Below, piece after piece: positions 25,957-33,757 of a stretch of 64,000 nucleotides of DNA. The notes beneath the pieces are model-generated. The model was not told where the DNA came from. It did not search any database and was given only the letters and a program-made list of their open reading frames with translations. The stretch spans positions 124,001 to 188,000 of the forward strand of contig JBGVRT010000120.1 of the NCBI GenBank assembly GCA_045128735.1, given 5' to 3'. This DNA comes from RGIG8775 sp045128735. GTDB lineage: Bacteria > Bacillota > Clostridia > Oscillospirales > CAG-272. Position numbers and translations under genes: made by a program. The stretch's first letter is position 1, and the number at the start of each line of letters is the position of its first letter.

Positions 25957-26036
25957 TAAACTGTGTTATTATATCTTTGTATATTTGTACTTTACGCAGG
26001 AATAAAAGGAGTAAGATTTTTGAAAGGGGAAGAAAA

Positions 26037-29000
26037 GTGAAAAAGCATTTGATTAAAGCTTTGATTATTCTCACACTTTTTTGCACGTTAATAGCAACGT
26101 TATCTCTTGGGGCGAGTGCGGCGGTAAGAACCGATGCCCGTAATCTTCTTGACGGAGTGGATTTTGATGATTACACGTCCACATCGGAAAATGAGTCCTA
26201 TATCAGAAAAAAGACGGGAATGTTTTTCTCATCACAGATTGAGGACACCTTCCGTAGCGGAATAAAAATTGTAGAGGAAAGTAAAGGCGATTATGCTCTC
26301 TCGGTGCAGACAGCTCCTGTTTTCGTCAATGGAACTGTTCGGAATGAAAATAAAAAGGACAATTTCAACGATGTGAAATACGCAAAATCGGGTGATATTC
26401 TCGATTTGTTCTACACAAAGGACGGACCCGAAAAGTTTACGTTTTCCTTTGATATGACTATCAAGAATCTTGACGACACCTCTTATAAATTTAATGTAGC
26501 CGCAACTACCGACGGTGGCACAAACGAAAGATATTCTCCGTACAGAGGATGTTCGATGTTCTCCTTTATTGGACATTCTTACTGTATGAAGGTTACGGGT
26601 GCAAATCTTCCCTTGCTTGAGGATACGGTAATAGACGGTGTTACCTACAAAAAGGGAACCGTTCCCGATGTCAGAAAGAATATGGGTTACTTTTATGCAG
26701 TGGGAAAGGCTCTCTCTTCAAGCAATGCTTCGGATAATATAGCCTTTACAAATTCAAAATGTACGACTCCCACTACAACCGTTGAAGGTGTGACTATCGG
26801 AGACTGCATTACTCCTGCACAAATGGGGCAGAGTGCTTTTACATACACCGTTGGAGAGCCTATCAAGGTGCGCTTTGAGTGTACGAGAACTGACAGCAAG
26901 CTTTCGGTTGCCGTATACATTGGAAATAAGCTTTTTTATACTCGAAGCATTACGTCGGATAAAATAAACACCGATGAAGGCAAAATGTTCGGTTGGCGAA
27001 TAAATGACAACTTGATGCATTATACCCTTGATAACATAGACCTTGACATAAAAGAGTGCGGAGGCAACCATACAGGGGCGTGGGCTGACGTTAATACAAC
27101 CATAACCGAGCATAAGGATGCAAACGGAAATCTGTTGGGACAGTATATAACCCGCGAATGCAACCTTTGCAAAAAAACAGAGACGGTATACTCAAACGTT
27201 ATATATCAGGGGAAAGACGCCGGTGCAACGACGGGTCCCATACTTTTCACTATGGGTAATGACGTTGATTTCTACAACGATATTCTTTGCGGAAAGGATA
27301 TCTGGATCTCGTTTGAAATTGGCGTGCAGGAATTACCTACCGATACTACCGGAAAATCTTTATTCACTATTATGCATGCCGATTATGCAAAGCTTTTGCG
27401 GCTTTTCGAGGGCGGAGAACTGCGCTTACACAGTAGCTCGGTTTCGAGTGAAGGCATATTTAACGCCCAGGAAAGCGACCTGAGGCTTGAGGTGGGAAAG
27501 AGCTACAAGATAGATATTTACATAGACGGTGCAACCGAGCGCTATGACGTGTTTATAGACGGCAAATTTTTCGGTTCAGACACCTCGGATTTTGATCATG
27601 GATCGGGTGAAACGTATAAGCTGAGGGTATCGGATACCGATACGGGAAAGTATGCTGTCTCCGATATGGCGGTATATACGATGGTTGACCCATCAAACCA
27701 CAACCACACCTTCGACTGTGAGGTTACTGACAGCAAGTATCTTATAACTTCCGCCGTATGTAACGCACGTGGCGTTTACTATAAGTCCTGTATCTGCGGT
27801 GTTGCGGGTAGTGAAACCTTCAACAGCAAGGAGTTCGGAGACCACAGCTACACAATAGAGGAGGCAACCGACTCAGCACTTGTAAGCAAGGAGAACTGTA
27901 TTGCTCCCGCGGTGTACAAAAAGGCCTGTGAGTATTGCGGCGGTTTTGGAAGTGAAACCTTTAACGGTACTGTGCTTGGCGACCATAGCTTTACTCTTGA
28001 AAATCCTGTTGCTTCCGCACTTAAGACATCGGCAACCTGCAAGAAACCCGCGGTTTACTATAAAACCTGCGTGTATTGCGGTGAAAACGGAAAAGAGACC
28101 TTTGAATACGGTGAGCCGGTTGACCATAGCTTTACCGCAGAGGTTACGACGTATACTCATATGAAAAAGCGTGCTACCTGCACATCGGCGGCGGTTTACT
28201 GTAAATCCTGCGAATATTGCGGTATTTCGGGCGATGAAACCTTTGTTTACGGCGAGCCCACAGCTCACGAATACGTTAACGAGGTTGTTGACAGTAAGTA
28301 TCTTGCGTCTGCCGCAGGTGCCGGAGCTTACGCTGTGTATTATAAATCCTGCGTGTGCGGCGGTTACTCAGATGAAACCTTTGATACTACTCCCGTTCTT
28401 TGGACAGAGTACGCTGAGGGAATTGCGGGCGAAACCGTAAGTGTTAAGCTTAACGTCAAGTATAATCCCGGTATCGTTGCGGCTTACGTAAAGGTGAATT
28501 TTGACGAAACTAAGCTCCAGCTTGTTTCTGCCGAAAACGGAGTTATATTCGAGGACAAGGTTTTCGGAGACGAATTTAATGACGGATATATTCTCACGTG
28601 GGACGAATCTCTCAAGGAGAATAATACCTTCGACGGCACGCTTGCGGTGCTTAACTTTAAGATACTTGAAGGCACCGAAAAGGGTAAGACTGAAATATCG
28701 GTATCGGTCACCGATGCGGGTATTATCAACTATGACCTTGAAAAGATAAATGTAAAGTGCGAAAAGAGTATAATAAAGGTTGTCAGCTCAGTTGAGACCG
28801 ACCTGTATGTTCCTCAAGTCGCAGCTGTTAACGGCAATATTACCGTGTTTGAATTTAAGGCGGCTTACCTTCCCACCGACATCGGAGTGACAAAATACTA
28901 TCCTTTGCTGACCCTCAAGAGAGAGGGCGCAACCCTTGACCTGCTTTACTTTGAAGCTTCAAGCGGCGAGGTGGCGATAAGAACTGCCGACGGAGATTAT

Positions 29001-32000
29001 GAGACACTGATGCTTGATTCGGGTAAGGTTACACTTAGCGGTGAGAGTACGCAGATGGCGGTTATTTACGACGACGCGAATGCCCTTGTGAGATACTACG
29101 TGGGCACGCACCTGCCTTATTACCACAACGGAGAGGGAGTTGCACTCTCAAACGACGTTGCGGTATATGGCAACAGCTTTGCGAACTATGTCGGTAATGC
29201 CGAAATCAGCTTTATAAGCACTACCGCCGAGGAGCTTGACGTAAGCGTTAAGGGAATAAACGTATACAATATCAACGAGTCGGGCACCTCGGAAATAGTC
29301 GCGTTTCAGGAAAACGATATTACTAAGGGCATAAGACTTCTTTCTGGTGTTGATATGCCGTGGTACGCCCTTATCGGCTACGATGTTGAAACCTTTATCG
29401 ACGGAGTAAGTCAGGGCGAATATGAGTTGTCCTCACACAAAATTTATTCAAGTATAATTGCCAACGACAGAACCGTACTCCCAACAGATTACGGCTTCAG
29501 ATATTTCTCGGCACTTGCAATTGAAGAGGTCAACGTCAAGAGCGACAAGAGCTATTATATGATACTCAAGCCCTTTACCCTCGTAGGGAAAAGCAAGTAT
29601 TACGGCTCAGCGGTCAAGATAATCGTCAGTGAGGACGGCTCTTACTTTGACGAGTCGTACGGCACTCCCATACGCAAGAACTCAATTCTTGCCCTTGACT
29701 TCAATACCTCGCTCAGCGTTCCCGAATACATCAATTCGGTAGAGGGGATCGCGGTGGATGCATCGTTGAACGGCGGCACTATTTCCGACGGTAAATGGAG
29801 CTACTCCTCAAATGCTCTGGCGTTTGAGGATAGGCTCGGTATATTTGAGCTTGATAAATACGGCATTGAGTTTGATTTTTGCTTTGACTCGTTCGTGAAC
29901 AAGGAGACATCAATATTCACGATTATAACCGACGGTGACGGAAAGCTTGATGACAACTCTGACTTCACAATACCTTTCCGTATGGATACAAGCGGAAAAG
30001 TGTTTAATAACAGTTCAAAAGCACTAACGTATCAGCTCGAAACGGGAAAGAGATATAAGTTTGAAGCAGTCGTTGACAATATCGACAAAACAATTACTAT
30101 CTATGTAAACGGCAACAAGATTTCAGAAACGGCTCACGGCATAACGCCAAACGTTTACAACTGTTTCCGCTTTATGGACGGTTCGAGAAATTGCTCGATG
30201 TGGATAGACAATTTCACGATTTACGGTATAGAGGGTGAACGAGTAAGTAATACTCTTAACGCTGCAGAGGGTACTTACGTAAGAGGCGGCTCATATGCCG
30301 ACACCGTTATGGACATCTCCGACGGAAATCTTCAGGTGAAAATATCCAGCCTTACGAACAATAACACCGATACAACCCGAAAGGCACTGATTCGCTTTGA
30401 TATATCGGGGCTTGATGCTAATACGGTCAAATATGCGCCTTTTGCCCTCTCAATGCCTAACGTCAGCGATGAAAGATCTTTCAGACTGTCGCTCATTCCG
30501 TCAACATGGAGCAGTGACAGCGTTACGTTTAACAGTATGCCGCAGGCTACAAAGATTATCGGAGAAAATATCAAGCCTTTTAGTAATGTTGTAGATATGT
30601 CAAGCCATATCACAGACGCGCTTTCGAGGGGAGAAACTTCAATATCTATTCTTGTTGAAGCAGAAAACGTTACCGAGGGTCAGACGATGATAACCTTTTC
30701 GGACAGTGTAAGACCCCATATATCGATTTATAACGAGGTTCCCGAAAACGGATATCTTACAAAGCTTTCGAATGATGAAGCGGTAAACGAGTCTGTATGG
30801 GAATGGGCTCAAAAGATGTATGACGAGTGGTACGCAAGATATCAGGCGCTTCCCGAGGTAAATACCGATGCCGAGCTTATCGTAAGCGACAGCACTCAGT
30901 ATACAAAGAAGAACTACGCGTCGTCACATTCAACAACTTATGACAGTAAAAAAGTCGAATACAGCTCACGCCCTCTTTCGGCAATAACCGATCTTGACAG
31001 TAAGGTTAGCGATGAATTCAAAAACGCTGATTTTGACATCTACGGCGGAATTATGATAGAGTCGCTTAAGCAAAATGCTACTGGATACTTCTACACCGAA
31101 AAGATTGACGGAAGATGGTGGATAATCGATCCTCTCGGATATCCATATATCTCGGTCGGACTGAGCGATATCCACTATTCACAGCTTGGCTCGAAGTTGC
31201 AGAAGAATAACGTGCTTAAAGAGTACGGAAGCTTTGAGAATTGGGCTGTGGCAACTACTGCGCGCGTAAGAGACGGACTTTCATTCAATTCCACGGCGCG
31301 TCCCGTTGCGGAAATAAGGAATCTTGAGAATGGCTTGCCCTTCATCTATGCGCCTACAAGCGTGATGTCGAGCTACGGAGCTATAAAGGGAATAAGAAAC
31401 ACAGGTAGCGGAAGCACTCTGTTTACAGAGAACAACACAATGCCCGTGTTTGACCCCAAGTTTGCCGAGTATGCGGAGCTTTGGGCGGAAAAGTATATCA
31501 CTTATAACGGAGAGAAGAGACTTATCGGTTATACCTCGGATAACGAGTTGCCTATGAATCTCGATATGCTCAAGCGTTCGTTGGCTGTCGTGCCCGATAA
31601 GGAGGTCAATTATTACACCTACGCCTGCGCTTGGACTTGGCTCAAGAATATGACGGGCAAGGAAAAGGTAAGCTTTGACGACGTTACCGACGAATTAAGC
31701 CAGCTTTACCTCGGCTTTGTATGGGACAGATACTATTACGTGGTAGCGAATGCAGTCAAGAACGTGGATCCCGACCATATGTATATGGGAACTCGCTTCC
31801 TCACAAAGGTAAACGAAACCGAGTGGGTTTACCGCTTCTCGGCGCAGTATCTTGATTGTATGACGATCAACTGGTATTTCGAGTGGGAGCCGGGGAGCGA
31901 ATCTCTCTATAACATTGAGCGCTTCGGCGATATGCCTTTCGTGGTTACAGAGTTCTATACCAAGGCGGGCGACTCGGGGCTTGGAAATACCTCGGGTGCA

Positions 32001-32264
32001 GGCCGGTACGTTGCTACGCAGGAGGACAGAGCCGACTTCTACGATACCTTTGTTCTCAAGCTTCTTGAAAGCCGTAACTGCGTTGGTTGGGAGTGGTTCC
32101 AGTATATGGATAATGACCCCAACAGCGGAACAAGCGATTCGTCAAGTATAGACTCGAATAAGGGTATAGTCGCAAGCGATCTCACCGAATATACGGTGCT
32201 GACCGAGCGAATGAAGTCTCTTAATGAAAAAGCATATATGCTTGCAGATTACTTTGGAAAATAA
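26037..32264 (+). CDS. Secreted modular glycoside hydrolase, agarase/clan-A-like, with Cys repeats and cohesin-like domain
   Basis: A 2075-residue secreted protein. A signal peptide (1-28, ending GASAA) is followed by a LamG-like region, a CxxC unit (about 350-390), a second LamG-like domain (390-550), five Cys/His repeats (555-785), a cohesin-like domain (about 785-918), an unassigned stretch, a third LamG-like domain (1215-1398), a DNRLRE/CBM96-like domain (1398-1568) and a catalytic TIM barrel (about 1620-2075). The barrel has TSDNELP (acid/base Glu1837) and VVTEFYTK (nucleophile Glu1972), closest by eye to agarase-type GH50/GH86 relatives. There is no sorting signal or membrane anchor, so it is released or held through its modules. 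The GTG start follows AGGGGA. Substrate unproven. Confidence 0.88.
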   Translation: MKKHLIKALIILTLFCTLIATLSLGASAAVRTDARNLLDGVDFDDYTSTSENESYIRKKTGMFFSSQIEDTFRSGIKIVEESKGDYALSVQTAPVFVNGTVRNENKKDNFNDVKYAKSGDILDLFYTKDGPEKFTFSFDMTIKNLDDTSYKFNVAATTDGGTNERYSPYRGCSMFSFIGHSYCMKVTGANLPLLEDTVIDGVTYKKGTVPDVRKNMGYFYAVGKALSSSNASDNIAFTNSKCTTPTTTVEGVTIGDCITPAQMGQSAFTYTVGEPIKVRFECTRTDSKLSVAVYIGNKLFYTRSITSDKINTDEGKMFGWRINDNLMHYTLDNIDLDIKECGGNHTGAWADVNTTITEHKDANGNLLGQYITRECNLCKKTETVYSNVIYQGKDAGATTGPILFTMGNDVDFYNDILCGKDIWISFEIGVQELPTDTTGKSLFTIMHADYAKLLRLFEGGELRLHSSSVSSEGIFNAQESDLRLEVGKSYKIDIYIDGATERYDVFIDGKFFGSDTSDFDHGSGETYKLRVSDTDTGKYAVSDMAVYTMVDPSNHNHTFDCEVTDSKYLITSAVCNARGVYYKSCICGVAGSETFNSKEFGDHSYTIEEATDSALVSKENCIAPAVYKKACEYCGGFGSETFNGTVLGDHSFTLENPVASALKTSATCKKPAVYYKTCVYCGENGKETFEYGEPVDHSFTAEVTTYTHMKKRATCTSAAVYCKSCEYCGISGDETFVYGEPTAHEYVNEVVDSKYLASAAGAGAYAVYYKSCVCGGYSDETFDTTPVLWTEYAEGIAGETVSVKLNVKYNPGIVAAYVKVNFDETKLQLVSAENGVIFEDKVFGDEFNDGYILTWDESLKENNTFDGTLAVLNFKILEGTEKGKTEISVSVTDAGIINYDLEKINVKCEKSIIKVVSSVETDLYVPQVAAVNGNITVFEFKAAYLPTDIGVTKYYPLLTLKREGATLDLLYFEASSGEVAIRTADGDYETLMLDSGKVTLSGESTQMAVIYDDANALVRYYVGTHLPYYHNGEGVALSNDVAVYGNSFANYVGNAEISFISTTAEELDVSVKGINVYNINESGTSEIVAFQENDITKGIRLLSGVDMPWYALIGYDVETFIDGVSQGEYELSSHKIYSSIIANDRTVLPTDYGFRYFSALAIEEVNVKSDKSYYMILKPFTLVGKSKYYGSAVKIIVSEDGSYFDESYGTPIRKNSILALDFNTSLSVPEYINSVEGIAVDASLNGGTISDGKWSYSSNALAFEDRLGIFELDKYGIEFDFCFDSFVNKETSIFTIITDGDGKLDDNSDFTIPFRMDTSGKVFNNSSKALTYQLETGKRYKFEAVVDNIDKTITIYVNGNKISETAHGITPNVYNCFRFMDGSRNCSMWIDNFTIYGIEGERVSNTLNAAEGTYVRGGSYADTVMDISDGNLQVKISSLTNNNTDTTRKALIRFDISGLDANTVKYAPFALSMPNVSDERSFRLSLIPSTWSSDSVTFNSMPQATKIIGENIKPFSNVVDMSSHITDALSRGETSISILVEAENVTEGQTMITFSDSVRPHISIYNEVPENGYLTKLSNDEAVNESVWEWAQKMYDEWYARYQALPEVNTDAELIVSDSTQYTKKNYASSHSTTYDSKKVEYSSRPLSAITDLDSKVSDEFKNADFDIYGGIMIESLKQNATGYFYTEKIDGRWWIIDPLGYPYISVGLSDIHYSQLGSKLQKNNVLKEYGSFENWAVATTARVRDGLSFNSTARPVAEIRNLENGLPFIYAPTSVMSSYGAIKGIRNTGSGSTLFTENNTMPVFDPKFAEYAELWAEKYITYNGEKRLIGYTSDNELPMNLDMLKRSLAVVPDKEVNYYTYACAWTWLKNMTGKEKVSFDDVTDELSQLYLGFVWDRYYYVVANAVKNVDPDHMYMGTRFLTKVNETEWVYRFSAQYLDCMTINWYFEWEPGSESLYNIERFGDMPFVVTEFYTKAGDSGLGNTSGAGRYVATQEDRADFYDTFVLKLLESRNCVGWEWFQYMDNDPNSGTSDSSSIDSNKGIVASDLTEYTVLTERMKSLNEKAYMLADYFGK
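27700..28392 (+). repeat. Five tandem Cys/His repeats within the giant hydrolase
   Basis: The encoded unit of about 45-50 residues has the pattern H-S/T-[FY] ... C ... A-V-Y-x-K-[AST]-C-x-[YC]-C-G ... ETF, with a CxCG or CxYCG pair in each copy. Related units occur in the lipoproteins at 58152-64000. The spacing of Cys and His would suit metal or disulfide stabilisation. Confidence 0.85.
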
Positions 32265-32265
32265 A

Positions 32266-32305
32266 AATTCGGGGCTGATCGACTAAGATCAGCCCCAAGT
32301 TTTAT
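32266..32305. terminator. Bidirectional terminator between convergent hydrolase genes
   Basis: GGGGCTGATC (32271-32280) and GATCAGCCCC (32287-32296) form a 10-bp stem with an A-rich left flank and T-rich right flank, so it can end both the giant gene and the facing GH39-like gene. Confidence 0.88.
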
Positions 32306-33612
32306 TTTTCCTTTATCATTATGCAGGAGTTGAGCTTCATTGTAAACTCAAGCTTGCTTGTAGTGTCTACAAGCTCGGCGTTGTGCTCGCTGTCAAGCAA
32401 ATAGATCTCGTATTCCGACTCCTTGCCAAAGTCAACCTTTACAGTCTTGTCCTCAAGCGAGTTGTCATCGCTGTAATAGGTGATTACCGAAAGTAGCTTG
32501 CCCTCACCGTTCTCGCCGCAGAGTGTGTAGATGTGGTCGGGAGTATTCTCGCAAACAATTTCGTGCTTCATATCGTAGAACATTCCGTACCACTTGAAGG
32601 GGTAGTAGCCCTTGAGAGGTCTCAGCGTGTAGAAATCCCACACTCCGTTGAAGGCAGAGGGGCGTGCGTCGTAGTACATAAGCATATCAATGCTTGAGCG
32701 CTGTCCAACCGACATAACCGCCATAATAAACGCCGCGCCCTTTATGCTGATAATGGTTTCTATCGACTCAATAAAGCGATCTTTCCAATCGGCAACGTAG
32801 TTCCACTCGTCAAGAATACTCTCGGTGTCCTTGTAGCCGTGCTTGTCAAGTAAGGCTCTTACGGTTTCCGCGCGTCTTACTATTTGGCAGGGCTCAATAG
32901 CGTACTGATGCCAGGAACAGAAGTCCATAGGAACCTTTCTTTTGCTCATTTCTCCTAAGAATTTATCAGCCCACTCCATTCTGTGTGCAAATCCGGGACC
33001 GCCTATCTTTATGTTTGGGAAGCAATCCTTGATATGTTTTGCCGTCACCTCGAAAAGGTCGTAGAATTGTGCGGTTGTGCCACCCCACATACGTTTGTTT
33101 GGGCTGTCGTCGGGGTCAAGGTCGGGCTCGCCCCAAATTTCCCAATACTGAATGTTGAAGCGGTAGCCGTCAGCCCAGCCCTCGTTGTAGTGGCTGATGA
33201 TGTGTTCGCAAATGATTGCCCATTTCTTAAAATCCTTGGGCGGATAGATGTTGTATTTTTTTATTCCGTGCTCGATTTTCTGACCGAGACGGTAGAAGGT
33301 TTCTGTGCCTGCCTCAAGAGTTACGAGGACATACTCGTCTGTCAGAGTAAAGTCGTAGGATTCGGGTGCATATGGGTCAGCGTCGAAGTTGGGGAATATA
33401 GCTGAAATGTCAACTACGTGTTCTCCGCCGTACGCTGAACAAAAAGAAGCGTCGTGGTTGCGCGCAAAGGGAATGCGTGCCTCCTTGTAGGTGGCGAAGT
33501 TGCTTTTTATTTGGGTTGTGGGAATCCTTTTGTGAACAGGTCCGTTGCAGACCGCGTTCATTCTTTTGAAGCTTCCGCCCTTTTTGGAGGTGTCAAATCT
33601 CAATATATCCAT
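32302..33612 (-). CDS. GH39-like intracellular glycoside hydrolase
   Basis: A 436-residue clan A hydrolase without a signal peptide, so it is cytoplasmic. It resembles family GH39 (beta-xylosidase, alpha-iduronidase). WEIWGEPD carries the probable acid/base Glu162, with Gly in place of the nearly invariant Asn before it. The nucleophile is probably Glu269 in SILDEW. A beta-sandwich-like tail (about 360-436) closes the protein. I chose the ATG at 33612 after AAAGGAGT; an upstream in-frame ATG has no such site. It faces the secreted hydrolase and could trim imported oligosaccharides. The Gly substitution leaves activity uncertain. Confidence 0.82.
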   Translation of the reverse strand: MDILRFDTSKKGGSFKRMNAVCNGPVHKRIPTTQIKSNFATYKEARIPFARNHDASFCSAYGGEHVVDISAIFPNFDADPYAPESYDFTLTDEYVLVTLEAGTETFYRLGQKIEHGIKKYNIYPPKDFKKWAIICEHIISHYNEGWADGYRFNIQYWEIWGEPDLDPDDSPNKRMWGGTTAQFYDLFEVTAKHIKDCFPNIKIGGPGFAHRMEWADKFLGEMSKRKVPMDFCSWHQYAIEPCQIVRRAETVRALLDKHGYKDTESILDEWNYVADWKDRFIESIETIISIKGAAFIMAVMSVGQRSSIDMLMYYDARPSAFNGVWDFYTLRPLKGYYPFKWYGMFYDMKHEIVCENTPDHIYTLCGENGEGKLLSVITYYSDDNSLEDKTVKVDFGKESEYEIYLLDSEHNAELVDTTSKLEFTMKLNSCIMIKEK

Positions 33613-33641
33613 ATGGGTAACTCCTTTCGTTTTCTGCTTGA

Positions 33642-33670
33642 ATTTTAGCATAATTGCGCCAATAAGTCAA
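33642..33670 (-). promoter_or_regulatory. Promoter of the GH39-like gene
   Basis: Minus-strand TTGACT (33665-33670), 17 bp, TAAAAT (33642-33647), 30 bp before the start codon. Confidence 0.75.
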
Positions 33671-33721
33671 GTTTATTTCGGAATAACGGCAATAATATAC
33701 AATGAAAAGCAATTTTAACCC

Positions 33722-33753
33722 AAAAAGCCTCGCGCAAGCTTGCGCGAGGCTTT
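33722..33753 (-). terminator. Terminator after the P-type ATPase
   Basis: AAAGCCTCGCGCAAGC and its complement form a 14-bp near-loopless palindrome followed by a U run on the minus strand, a few bases after the ATPase stop. Confidence 0.88.
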
Positions 33754-33757
33754 GATT

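Noticed and set aside
25947..26036. Thirty extra N-terminal codons on the giant hydrolase
   Set aside because: They overlap the -10 box and the predicted transcript start, and they would put a signal peptide behind a non-signal sequence. The GTG at 26037 has a proper ribosome binding site.
27700..28392. Tandem repeats considered as a CRISPR array or a DNA-level satellite
   Set aside because: The units are coding, diverged at the DNA level and conserved mainly at Cys, His, Tyr and Gly positions; no direct repeat of 25-35 identical bases with spacers is present.
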